The notes beneath the pieces were generated by a model, which saw nothing but the letters and a program-made list of their open reading frames with translations, ran no database searches and had not been told where the DNA came from. A DNA stretch of 64,000 nt from an uncultured Bryobacterales bacterium (GTDB lineage Bacteria > Acidobacteriota > Terriglobia > Bryobacterales > UBA6623). Below, one piece after another: positions 27,493-38,695 of this stretch (within the stretch, counting starts at the first letter, position 1; every line of letters begins with the position of its first letter). Both the position numbers and the translations under genes were made by a program. The stretch spans positions 3,734,435 through 3,798,434 of the forward strand of contig OY282420.1 of NCBI GenBank assembly GCA_958295955.1. Direction: 5' to 3'.

Positions 27493-27576
27493 CATCGCGG
27501 CGGTTCGTTGCCGGCAGGCGCAAGGGCAGTATCCTGTGAAGTGCCCGGGGAAAACCAGGCATGACGGCCGGCGCCG

Positions 27577-27642
27577 TTTGTCGATCGTTTTCGCCCAAAA
27601 GTGAGCGGCAAATCATTTTGTTGCTCATAAGTGAGCGACAAA
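27577..27642. repeat. palindromic element, type A copy 3
   Basis: A third 66-bp type A element with outer arms TTTGTCGATC and GAGCGACAAA (one mismatch) and inner arms GAGCGGCAAA and TTTGTTGCTC. It is preceded by the same fragment that precedes copy 2. Confidence 0.8.
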
Positions 27643-27767
27643 CGCTGCGGCGAAGGCTTGGCGGAGGCCGCCGGATACGGTCGGGCGGATAGGGATTGGT
27701 CGGGCGCGCCGCACAAGACATCCGCAGAACCTGAAATCGTGCCGAGAGAAAACCGGAGACGCGAGCC

Positions 27768-27887
27768 GTGATCGACTACGACAAGTCTCAGCAGTCGCTC
27801 AAGCGCCTTGAGGAGCAGCATGCCGACTACCGAAACCCCGACGCCGGCGGCCTTTACCAGATCATGAGCGGGGAAACATGGGACTGA
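27768..27887 (+). pseudogene. HEPN toxin (HI0074/HepT-like) with internal deletion
   Basis: A 39-codon frame, GTG start with GGAG upstream. Its first 22 residues (IDYDKSQQSLKRLEEQHADY) are the N-terminus of the HI0074-type HEPN partner of minimal nucleotidyltransferases. Its last 12 (GLYQIMSGETWD) are the C-terminus of the same family. The roughly 100 residues between, with the RX4-6H RNase motif, are gone without breaking the frame. It overlaps the nucleotidyltransferase start by ten bases, the normal order of HEPN-MNT pairs. Confidence 0.75.
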
Positions 27888-29380
27888 ACCGGGACTGCGA
27901 CATCGACGCCGCACAGCGCAAGACCGTTCTGGCGTTGCTTGAGAGACATCTGCCGAACACCGCCGCCTGGGCGTACGGCTCCCGCGCCCAATGGACCGCC
28001 CGGCCGCAGTCCGACTTGGACATGGTGGTGTTTGCCACGCCGGAGCAAAACGGTCGGGTGTCGCATCTCCGGGAAGCCTTCGAGGAAAGCAATCTGCCGT
28101 TCCGGGTGGATCTGTTCGTGTGGGACGCCGTGCCCGAAAAGTTTCGCAAGCAAATCGAGGCCGAGCATGTGGTGCTGGTGGATGGACGAAAAAAAGGTTT
28201 AGAGCACGAGTGGCGCGAAGTCATCCTGGGTGATGTGATTGAATTGAAGCGCGGTTACGACCTGCCACAGCGCAAGCGCATGCCCGGCGCCGTACCTATC
28301 GTTTCGTCATCAGGCATAACCGACCATCACTCAGAGGGCAAGGTTCAAGGCCCGGGTGTAGTGACCGGCCGATACGGTACGTTGGGACGGGTTTTCTTCA
28401 TTCCAGATAACTTCTGGCCGCTAAACACGACACTGTACGTTCGAGACTTCAAGGGAAACGATCCGCGGTTCATCAGCTACTTTCTTCAAGAACTTAACTT
28501 TTTCGCCTACTCGGACAAGGCCGCAGTGCCAGGACTGAATCGAAATCATCTACACCAAGCTGTCGTTCGTATCCCTGAAGATGTTAATGAGCAACGCGCC
28601 ATCGCCCGCATCCTGGGGGCGCTGGACGACAAGATCGAGTTGAACCGGCGCATGAACGAGACGCTGGAGGCGATGACGCGGGCGCTGTTCCGGTCGTGGT
28701 TCGTCGATTTTGACCCCGTCCGCGCCAAGATGGCCGGCCGCGACCCCAACCTGCCCAAGCCCCTCGCCGACCTCTTCCCCGACCGCCTCGTAAACTCCGA
28801 GTTGGGCGCGATCCCGGAGGGGTGGGAAGCGAAGACGTTGGGAGAGTGCTTTAATCTTACGATGGGGCAGTCGCCACCGGGCAGCACCTACAACGAACGT
28901 AAGGATGGCTTACCCTTCTTTCAGGGCCGGACCGATTTCGGTTTTCGATTCCCTGAGAATCGGAAGTTCTGTTCGGCTCCAACTCGGATCGCTCAGCTTG
29001 GGGACACACTCGTCAGCGTCAGGGCTCCCGTGGGAGACATCAATATGGCGTGGGAGCAATGCTGCATCGGACGCGGCGTTGCCGCACTCCGGCACAAGTC
29101 GGCTTCAATTTCGTTCACCTATTACTCGGTGTGGGCGGTACAAGAAAAAATCAGTACATATGAGCACACCGGTACAGTGTTCGGGGCTATCAACAGGAAA
29201 CAGTTCGAAGCACTCCAGGTGTTGGAACCGAGGCCAGAGCTTATCGAAGCGTTCGACGCCCGCGTTGGCCCGATGGATATTCGTATCAAAGGCAACACAT
29301 CCGAAATCCGCATACTCACGGACTTGAGGGATAGGCTATTGCCCAAACTCCTGTCCGGCCGGCTAAGTACAAAAATATAG
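27878..29380 (+). CDS. hsdS: nucleotidyltransferase (MNT)-HsdS fusion, type I specificity subunit
   Basis: A 500-residue fusion. Residues 1 to about 103 are a minimal nucleotidyltransferase with the GSRAQWTARPQSDLD metal site (about 35-50) and FRVDLFVWD. From about 110 (EWREVILGDVIELKRG) an HsdS begins, with target domain 1, a central conserved coiled coil (NEQRAIARILGALDDKIELN, MTRALFRSWFVDFDP), target domain 2 and a C-terminal repeat (LTDLRDRLLPKLLSGRL). HsdS sets the DNA specificity of HsdM/HsdR. MNT proteins normally modify and silence their HEPN toxin, which is broken here. The frame is continuous across the joint. The C-terminal part is AT-richer than the start. Confidence 0.88.
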   Translation: MGLNRDCDIDAAQRKTVLALLERHLPNTAAWAYGSRAQWTARPQSDLDMVVFATPEQNGRVSHLREAFEESNLPFRVDLFVWDAVPEKFRKQIEAEHVVLVDGRKKGLEHEWREVILGDVIELKRGYDLPQRKRMPGAVPIVSSSGITDHHSEGKVQGPGVVTGRYGTLGRVFFIPDNFWPLNTTLYVRDFKGNDPRFISYFLQELNFFAYSDKAAVPGLNRNHLHQAVVRIPEDVNEQRAIARILGALDDKIELNRRMNETLEAMTRALFRSWFVDFDPVRAKMAGRDPNLPKPLADLFPDRLVNSELGAIPEGWEAKTLGECFNLTMGQSPPGSTYNERKDGLPFFQGRTDFGFRFPENRKFCSAPTRIAQLGDTLVSVRAPVGDINMAWEQCCIGRGVAALRHKSASISFTYYSVWAVQEKISTYEHTGTVFGAINRKQFEALQVLEPRPELIEAFDARVGPMDIRIKGNTSEIRILTDLRDRLLPKLLSGRLSTKI

Positions 29381-29390
29381 GCAAAACAGT

Positions 29391-31157
29391 ATGATTGATC
29401 CGATCCATTCACTAGCATTTTCAATCCATTCGAATCGCGGTGTTTATGCGATTCTTCTTGGTTCGGGTATATCTAGGGCAGCAAAAATTCCAACGGGTTG
29501 GGAAATAACACTTGACTTGATTCGCAAGCTAGCAGCCATTCAAGACGACACAGCGGAACCCGATCCGAGTGCTTGGTATAAGAAAGAGTTCGGGGAAGAT
29601 CCGGACTACTCACAACTTCTCGAAAATCTTGCCAAAACGCAAGCTGAGCGACAGCAGTTGTTGCGCATCTACTGGGAACCTAACGAACAGGAGCGTGGTG
29701 CCGGCGAGAAGCAACCGACCGCGGCGCATCACGCCATCGCTGAATTAGTGGCGCAAAATTTTATCAAAGTCATCATCACTACGAATTTCGATCGACTTAT
29801 GGAGAAAGCATTGCGTGATGTTGGGATTGAACCAACCGTTCTCAGTACACCGGATCATGTACAGGGCGCACTTCCTCTTACTCACACCAAGTGCTGTGTT
29901 ATCAAGCTCCACGGCGATTATCTCGATACACGCATTCGTAATACCGCTACCGAACTTGAAGCATACTCACAAGAATTCGACCAACTTCTTGATCGTATTT
30001 TCGACGAATTTGGGATCATCGTATGCGGTTGGTCGGCGATGTGGGACGAGGCGTTGAGAAACGCAATTTACCGCTGTAAATCTCGAAGATTCACAACATA
30101 TTGGGCTGTGCGTAGTGATCCTGGTGATGAAGCTCGGAGACTGATTGAGCATCGCAAAGCCGAAGTGCTCAAAATAGAGGATGCGGATACATTCTTTGGG
30201 ACGGTCCGGCAGCATGTCGAGTCCATTGAAGAATTTTCGAAGCCTCATCCATTATCGACTGAAGCCGCAGTAATGAGCCTGAAGCGTTATCTGTCGGAAT
30301 CCAAGTATCGAATTCAGTATTCTGATTTGGTTAGTGAAACAATTAACCGAGTCATCGAAATTATTTCTGGTGAGGATTTTGCCCTTCAAGGCGGACCGTC
30401 TCCAAACAGCGAATCTATAACAGCGCGTGTGCGTGGTTACGATGCAGCCTGTTCGACACTGCTGGCAATGGCAACAGTTGGCAGTTACTGGGCAAAAAAA
30501 GACCATTTTTCTGTTTGGCGGATGGCATTGGAACGTCTGACAGAAGTGAATGAAAGACCTGGATATGATACTTGGATCGATCTGCAAAGATACCCGGCTA
30601 CGTTATTGCTCTATGCGCTAGGTCTTGGCGCTCTAAATAATAATAAACAGATCGATTTTCTTGGTTATCTGCTCGCGACAAAAGTCGTTCGGGGAGGCAT
30701 TATGGGTATTGAAAAGAAGATTCCTGTAATTGAAATTCTCCACCCTATTTTACTTGGTGGCCAACCAATGAAATACCTAGAAGGTATGGAGAGCCGCCTT
30801 ATGCCGCTCAATGATTGGCTACATAACGAATTAAAGAAATACATGAAATATTTAGCGGTTAATGATGATAGATATACATTTATGTTTGATAAACTGGAAG
30901 TTCTCATGTCGCTCAGTTATATATTTCAAAAAAATCAATCCAAGGAGAATGGCTTGGGTCAGTGGGTTCCAACCGGTTCATTTTTATATCGACATGAAAA
31001 CAGGAATCGAGTTATGCAAGATATTCAAGATTCTATCCGTGATTTTGGTGAAGATTCTGTATTTGTTAAGTGTGGTATTTTGGGTGATACTGTTGGTGAT
31101 TGCTCACAGAGCATCGGTTTTCTCGCGCAATTTATTAAAAGAAACCCACGTTCTTAA
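29391..31157 (+). CDS. SIR2-family protein, probable NAD-consuming defence effector
   Basis: A 588-residue protein, clearly AT-richer than its neighbours. The N-terminal SIR2 domain shows GSGISRA (residues 24-30), TTNFDRL (130-136) and KLHGDYLD with the catalytic His174, the layout of SIR2 defence NADases rather than deacetylases. The C-terminal roughly 300 residues are helical and unassigned, possibly the sensor. It starts ten bases after hsdS, so it sits inside the R-M operon. Phage-triggered NAD depletion is known for related proteins (Thoeris, DSR, SIR2-Ago). The role here is inferred. Confidence 0.85.
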   Translation: MIDPIHSLAFSIHSNRGVYAILLGSGISRAAKIPTGWEITLDLIRKLAAIQDDTAEPDPSAWYKKEFGEDPDYSQLLENLAKTQAERQQLLRIYWEPNEQERGAGEKQPTAAHHAIAELVAQNFIKVIITTNFDRLMEKALRDVGIEPTVLSTPDHVQGALPLTHTKCCVIKLHGDYLDTRIRNTATELEAYSQEFDQLLDRIFDEFGIIVCGWSAMWDEALRNAIYRCKSRRFTTYWAVRSDPGDEARRLIEHRKAEVLKIEDADTFFGTVRQHVESIEEFSKPHPLSTEAAVMSLKRYLSESKYRIQYSDLVSETINRVIEIISGEDFALQGGPSPNSESITARVRGYDAACSTLLAMATVGSYWAKKDHFSVWRMALERLTEVNERPGYDTWIDLQRYPATLLLYALGLGALNNNKQIDFLGYLLATKVVRGGIMGIEKKIPVIEILHPILLGGQPMKYLEGMESRLMPLNDWLHNELKKYMKYLAVNDDRYTFMFDKLEVLMSLSYIFQKNQSKENGLGQWVPTGSFLYRHENRNRVMQDIQDSIRDFGEDSVFVKCGILGDTVGDCSQSIGFLAQFIKRNPRS

Positions 31158-31227
31158 AAGAAGCCCATGGCGATTTGCAGCTATACATGATCATTAGTGT
31201 TCAAAAGAATCAACTAATTTATTTAAG

Positions 31228-31443
31228 ATGTCAAGCCGCCACATGACCGCTGGATTGCTGAACGCTCCCGACCGGAAAGAAGCGCTATTCCGCGCCTATG
31301 CTTATGCTGTGGCAACGTGGGCCGGTTATATGACGGCCGTCTATAGCGCAGACGGTAACGGCGTCGATCTGCGAATCCAGGCGGGCGTCGCGAGAGCGAA
31401 TAACGGATACCGCGAAAGGGCAAGCGAAGGCGCCGGAGAATAG
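31228..31443 (+). pseudogene. DUF4365-like N-terminal remnant
   Basis: A 71-codon frame whose first 50 residues (RKEALFRAYAYAVATWAGY, then GNGVDLRIQAG) resemble the start of DUF4365-type nuclease-like proteins common in defence islands. The rest is low-complexity and ends at a stop seven bases before the ATPase gene. It is far too short for the family. The 70 bases before it are AT-rich and empty. Confidence 0.5.
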
Positions 31444-31450
31444 GTTTCCG

Positions 31451-33196
31451 ATGCTGACCAAGCTGACGATCCGTAACTTCAAGCGGTTCGACGAGGTCGA
31501 GATCGAACTGGGCAATCCCGTGGTGTTCGTCGGGCCGAACAATTCCGGCAAGACTTCGGCCATGCAGGCGCTGGCTCTGTGGGATGCCGGGCTGAAGCGC
31601 TGGAACGAGAAGCGCTCGGGCAAGGCCGCGCCGGAGAAGCGCCCGGGCGTTACGGTCAACCGCAGGGACATCCTCGCCGTTCCCGTCCCCAGCGCCGCCC
31701 TGCTGTGGCGCCGGCTGCATACGCGGGACGTGCAGAGAGTCGCAGACCGGCAGCGGACCGAAAATGTCCGTATCGACGTGATCGTCGAGGGCATTGCCGA
31801 GGGCGCCGCCTGGACCTGCGGGCTGGAGTTCGACTACGCGAACGAGGAATCGTTCTATTGCCGGCCGCTGCGGACGGGCGCGGGCAAGTTGCCGGAACGG
31901 ATGGCCGTGCCGGACGCGGCCGGGGCGGCGCGCATCGCTTTTCTTCCGCCGTTGTCCGGTCTCGCGGCGACCGAAACCCGGCTGGATCAAGGCGCCGTAA
32001 ACGTCCGCGTCGGCGAAGGGCGGACGGCCGAAGTGTTGCGCAATCTTTGCTTCCGCGTTCTGCAGGAAAGCCCCGACCGCTGGCGGGAACTGGCGGAGCG
32101 GATCGAATCCCTGTTCGGCGCCGCGCTCGAAGAACCGCGTTACGTGGAAGAGCGGGGGGAAATCACGATGGGCTATCGGGAAGACGGGGTGCGGCTCGAT
32201 CTTTCCGCCGGCGGAAGGGGCTTGCAGCAAACCCTGTTGCTGCCGGCCTATATGTGCGCCAACCCCGGAGCGGTCATCCTGCTGGACGAACCCGATGCGC
32301 ATCTCGAGGTTCTCCGTCAGCGTGAAATCTACAAGCTGCTGACCGACGCGGCGGCAAAGAGCGGCAGCCAGGTCGTCACGGCCACGCATTCCGAGGTGCT
32401 GCTGAACGAGGCCGCCGAAGGGCATACGGTGATCGCCTTCGTCGGCCGGCCGCATCCGGTCGAGAGCGGCAATCGTCAAGTGCGCAAGGCGCTGGTCGAG
32501 ATCGGTTTCGACCAGTACTGCCAAGGCGAGCAAAACGGATGGGTTCTTTATCTCGAAGGCCCGACGGATTTGGCGGTATTGCAGGCTTTCGCCAAGCGTC
32601 TCGGCCGCGATGAAGCGGCGCGGGCGCTGGAGCGGCCCTTTGTGCATTACGTCGGCAACCAACCGCAGAAGGCCGCAAGCCATTACTGCGGTCTCAGGGA
32701 AGCGCTCCCCGAGCTCAGGGGCGCGGCCCTTTTCGACCGCCTCGAAGGCGGGCCGCCGAAAGACGGCGGGACGCTGCTGCATCTGGTCTGGAAGCGGCGG
32801 GAGATCGAAAACTACTTTTGCGTTCCGGCGGCGCTCGAAGCCTATGCGCGCGCGTCCGCTGCGGAAGACGCGCCGATGCCGCTGTTTACGCGGGCGGAGG
32901 CCGACAAGCGGCTGCGGGCGATGCGCGCGGCCGCGGCCGACGTGGAGCAAGCCATGCGGACGCTGGGCAAGGGGTCGCCCTGGGATGCCGGTGTGAAAGT
33001 GAGCGACGAATTCCTGACGCCGCTTTTCGAGGCTTATTTCCAAAAACTCGGGCTGCCGAATCTCATGCGCAAGAAGAATTTTCACCAGCTTGCCGAATAT
33101 ATTCCGATAGACGAAATCGATCCCGAAGTCGGCGAGAAGCTCGACGCGATAGCAAGCGTGGCGCAAAGCGCAAGTGCGCGGCCCGCGCCGCAATAA
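31451..33196 (+). CDS. OLD-like AAA ATPase with Toprim-type C-terminal domain
   Basis: A 581-residue protein. The RecF/SMC-like ATPase starts with LTIRNFKRFDEVEIELGNPV and Walker A GPNNSGKTS (residues 28-36). The signature region is LSAGGRGLQQTL, Walker B is ILLDEPDAHLE (about 278) and the switch is ATHSEVLL. A Toprim-like C-terminus follows with YLEGPTDLAVLQAF (about 368) and an acidic ALFDRLEGG. OLD proteins act as ATP-driven nucleases, and relatives include GajA of Gabija. No UvrD-like GajB partner is adjacent, so it may be a stand-alone OLD. Confidence 0.82.
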   Translation: MLTKLTIRNFKRFDEVEIELGNPVVFVGPNNSGKTSAMQALALWDAGLKRWNEKRSGKAAPEKRPGVTVNRRDILAVPVPSAALLWRRLHTRDVQRVADRQRTENVRIDVIVEGIAEGAAWTCGLEFDYANEESFYCRPLRTGAGKLPERMAVPDAAGAARIAFLPPLSGLAATETRLDQGAVNVRVGEGRTAEVLRNLCFRVLQESPDRWRELAERIESLFGAALEEPRYVEERGEITMGYREDGVRLDLSAGGRGLQQTLLLPAYMCANPGAVILLDEPDAHLEVLRQREIYKLLTDAAAKSGSQVVTATHSEVLLNEAAEGHTVIAFVGRPHPVESGNRQVRKALVEIGFDQYCQGEQNGWVLYLEGPTDLAVLQAFAKRLGRDEAARALERPFVHYVGNQPQKAASHYCGLREALPELRGAALFDRLEGGPPKDGGTLLHLVWKRREIENYFCVPAALEAYARASAAEDAPMPLFTRAEADKRLRAMRAAAADVEQAMRTLGKGSPWDAGVKVSDEFLTPLFEAYFQKLGLPNLMRKKNFHQLAEYIPIDEIDPEVGEKLDAIASVAQSASARPAPQ

Positions 33197-33258
33197 GGTA
33201 TCGTGCGAATAACGGCGGCGCGCCGGCGCAAGGCGCCGGCAGCCGCCGCCGATAACCC

Positions 33259-34329
33259 ATGCCTCGGTTAGGCAGCCTCACCGTCCGCGGCTTCAAGTCG
33301 ATCCGCGCGCTCGAAGACTTCGAGTTGCGCAACCTGAACGTTCTGATCGGCGCCAACGGGGCCGGCAAGAGCAACTTCATCGACCTGTTCCGCATGTTGG
33401 CGGCTGTGGCCGAGAAACGGTTGCAACTCTTCGTCAGCCGGCAGGACGGCCCGGACGCTCTGCTGTTCGGCGGCCGCAAGCGGACGCAGCGCCTGGAAGC
33501 GGAGTTCGTCTTCGGCAGAAACGGCTACGGGTTCTCGCTCGAGCCGGTGGGGGAGCGGTTGATCTTCGCCCGCGAGGAGACGAGGTTCCTCAGACATGCG
33601 CACCCGCTCGGAAGCGGACATGAAGAGGCGCGTTTGCCCGCTGCCGACGATGACGCCTTTGCGCCCTACGTCCGGCCGGCCCTCGCAGGTTGGCGCGTCT
33701 ATCACTTTCAGGGCTCCGGCCCCGAAGCTCCGGTACGCAACGCTCAGGCCGTGCGCGACAACCTGCTGCTCAAGCCGGACGCGGGCAACCTCGCTCCGTT
33801 TCTGCGGCTGTTGCGCGAGCGCCACGCCGACCGCTATCGGCAGATCGTCGAAGCGGTGCGGCTTGCCGCCCCGTTTTTCGGGGACTTCGTTTACCGCAAG
33901 GATCCGGGAGAGCGCATGGAGTTGGAATGGTTCGAGGCGGACGATGCGGACACCGTGCGCGGCCCGCGCCAACTCTCTGACGGCACGCTGCGCTTCATCT
34001 GCCTGGCGGCCTTGCTGCTCCAGCCTACGCACCTGCAACCGGAAGCGATCCTCATCGACGAGCCGGAGTTGGGGCTGCATCCCCACGCGCTCGCCTTGCT
34101 GGCCGGAATGCTGCGATGCGCCGCAGAGACGCGGCAGATTATCGTTGCAACGCAGTCCGCAGACCTGGTCAGCGAGTTGGATCCGGAGGACGTGGTGGTG
34201 GTCAACCGCAGGAACGGCGAATCCGTTTTCGAGCGCCCGGATGCCGATCGTCTGCACGACTGGCTGGAGGATTATACGCTGGGCGATCTGTGGAAGATGA
34301 ACATACTCGGAGGCAGGCCCGCGCGATGA
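33259..34329 (+). CDS. AAA (RecF-like) ATPase of an ATPase/DUF4276 pair
   Basis: A 356-residue AAA_21-type ATPase: LGSLTVRGFKSIRALEDFEL, Walker A GANGAGKSN (about 31-39), signature QLSDGTLRFICLA, Walker B AILIDEPELGLHP and switch VATQSADLV. Such ATPases pair with small Toprim-like effectors. The stop overlaps the DUF4276 start by four bases (ATGA), showing tight coupling. It sits within the R-M operon between the OLD-like gene and hsdR. Confidence 0.88.
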   Translation: MPRLGSLTVRGFKSIRALEDFELRNLNVLIGANGAGKSNFIDLFRMLAAVAEKRLQLFVSRQDGPDALLFGGRKRTQRLEAEFVFGRNGYGFSLEPVGERLIFAREETRFLRHAHPLGSGHEEARLPAADDDAFAPYVRPALAGWRVYHFQGSGPEAPVRNAQAVRDNLLLKPDAGNLAPFLRLLRERHADRYRQIVEAVRLAAPFFGDFVYRKDPGERMELEWFEADDADTVRGPRQLSDGTLRFICLAALLLQPTHLQPEAILIDEPELGLHPHALALLAGMLRCAAETRQIIVATQSADLVSELDPEDVVVVNRRNGESVFERPDADRLHDWLEDYTLGDLWKMNILGGRPAR

Positions 34330-35015
34330 CGGAGGCGGTTGTCGTCTGCGAGGGGCAGACCGAGGAGGTCTTCGTGCGGGATGTTCTCGGCCCGTCTCTG
34401 GCGGAGCGGGAGGTGTTCGTCGAGCCGAGGCTTGTCAGGACATCCTCGCGCGGGAAAGGCGGGGCGCTCAGCGGTCAACGGGTGCTGTTGTTTCTTCGCA
34501 ACACCCTCCGCGAGCGGCAAGATACCTACGTTACGACGTTCTTCGATTTGTATGCGCTGCCCGCGGACTTCCCCGGCCTATCCAAGTCTGCCGCCTGGAG
34601 TGATCCGGTGCGCCGCGCGGAGGCTATCGAAACCGAATTCCACGCCGCGGTTGTTCAAAAGGCCGGGCGCCGCCCTGAGCGATTCTTTCCCCACATTCAA
34701 CCATACGAGTTCGAGGCATTGCTTTTTTCCGACGTGAAAGGGTTTTCCGAAGTCGAGCCGCGATGGAAGACCGGCTTGTCTCAACTGCAAAAAGCACTGG
34801 ATTCGGCGCAGACTCCCGAGCACGTCAACGACGGCCCGGATACCCACCCGTCGGCCCTTCTGCGGGATATTCTCCGCCCACGGTACGCCAAGATACTCCA
34901 CGGCTCGGCCGTATCCGAGTGCATCGGCCTCGACCGCATCCGCGAGAAATGCCGCCATTTCGACAAGTGGCTGTCGCGCGTGGAAACCCTGCCGCCGCTG
35001 CGGCAAGTGCGGTAA
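34326..35015 (+). CDS. DUF4276 protein (Toprim-like effector)
   Basis: A 229-residue DUF4276 protein. The N-terminal [16 protein letters not shown] carries the Toprim-like acidic residue, and [14 protein letters not shown] has the second acidic pair. Later [16 protein letters not shown] is a family hallmark. With the coupled ATPase it resembles the two-gene versions of OLD nucleases (ATPase and Toprim split). Anti-phage activity is inferred from family context and the island. hsdR follows after three bases. Confidence 0.85.
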   Translation: MTEAVVVCEGQTEEVFVRDVLGPSLAEREVFVEPRLVRTSSRGKGGALSGQRVLLFLRNTLRERQDTYVTTFFDLYALPADFPGLSKSAAWSDPVRRAEAIETEFHAAVVQKAGRRPERFFPHIQPYEFEALLFSDVKGFSEVEPRWKTGLSQLQKALDSAQTPEHVNDGPDTHPSALLRDILRPRYAKILHGSAVSECIGLDRIREKCRHFDKWLSRVETLPPLRQVR

Positions 35016-35018
35016 CTC

Positions 35019-38147
<3,129 letters not shown>

Positions 38148-38176
38148 GGCGATGCCCGCTTTCGCGGCCGGCGGGC

Positions 38177-38668
38177 TTACGGCAGGAACGGACAGGGGTC
38201 GCGGGATTTCAGTTGGCGGGACGGAAAACGGCGGCGCATGACGCCGCGGCCGGCATGCGTTGTCTGCTGGGCGGTGTAATGGCGGACTTCGTGGGCGGCG
38301 ACCCTGGCCAGCGCCCTGCCGACGACGCTCCAGTCGTTGGCGCGCGTGAACTCGATCACCGGATCGACGAAGACGGCCAACGGGGGCAGCACCGCGCCGC
38401 CCCGCCGGCGGGCCGCGCCGAGCACGTCGGGGGGCATGCCGTCGCGGCGGTTTTCGAGAGTGATGCGCAGCAGGTCGGCGCCGCAATCGCGCCAGCGCAA
38501 GCGGATATGCTCGCGGGCCAGCAGAAACTCGAATTCGCGGTGGAAGGCCGCCCGCGCCGGGTAGCTGAGATCGGCCCGGTCGTCCATGCAGACTTCCAGC
38601 GCGGAAGCCGCCGGCGCCACGCAAACGAAAACAACGGGCGCCAATATCCAGAGTGCCCGCCAGGTCAA
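38177..38668 (-). CDS. exported zincin-like protein (HEXXH with third His)
   Basis: A 163-residue protein with a signal peptide (LWILAPVVFVCVAPAASA) and, near residue 125, AAHEVRHYTAQQTTHAGRGV. This is HEXXH followed eight residues later by a His and then GxGV. Acidobacterial exported proteins with HELYH...H-x-x-GV look similar. A metal-dependent peptidase is plausible but unproven, since the third-His spacing differs from metzincins. The start is a TTG at 38668. Three phased CTTAA repeats lie directly upstream. It is convergent with hsdR. Confidence 0.65.
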   Translation of the reverse strand: MTWRALWILAPVVFVCVAPAASALEVCMDDRADLSYPARAAFHREFEFLLAREHIRLRWRDCGADLLRITLENRRDGMPPDVLGAARRRGGAVLPPLAVFVDPVIEFTRANDWSVVGRALARVAAHEVRHYTAQQTTHAGRGVMRRRFPSRQLKSRDPCPFLP

Positions 38669-38695
38669 CTTAATCGTATCTTAATGATTTCTTAA
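38669..38695 (-). promoter_or_regulatory. three 11-bp phased CTTAA direct repeats (PhoB/OmpR-type operator)
   Basis: CTTAA occurs at 38669, 38680 and 38691, exactly 11 bases apart. With flanks they read TTAATC, TTAATG and TTAACC separated by five bases. Direct repeats one helical turn apart are the usual site for PhoB/PhoP-type response regulators. It lies at the start of the zincin-like gene. Confidence 0.5.

Larger units (their letters stand above)
27012..27767. other. gene-poor array of fic 3'-end fragments and palindromic elements
   Basis: No intact gene. The stretch alternates decayed copies of the fic 3' end with 66-72 bp nested palindromes (listed separately). A 189-bp unit is directly repeated from 27009 to 27198. 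Several reading frames are open by composition on both strands, but none has a start site or domain. Confidence 0.8.

Noticed and set aside
27009-27655. Integron cassette array with attC sites
   Set aside because: The palindromes follow gene ends like attC sites, but the core words RYYYAAC/GTTRRRY are not at the arm ends in the right orientation, no integrase is present, and the 'cassettes' are fragments of one gene.
27009-27655. CRISPR array
   Set aside because: The repeats are long nested palindromes at irregular distances (189 and 364 bases between type A copies), the material between them is itself repeated, and no cas gene is nearby.
27028-27914. Overlapping minus-strand frames with repeated RQTAPAVMP text
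   Set aside because: They are open only because the repeat units lack stops in those frames. They have no ribosome binding sites or domains and change frame between copies.
31451-33196. GajA of a Gabija system
   Set aside because: The ATPase-Toprim layout fits OLD proteins in general, but there is no adjacent UvrD/PcrA-like GajB helicase. The next genes are another ATPase and DUF4276.
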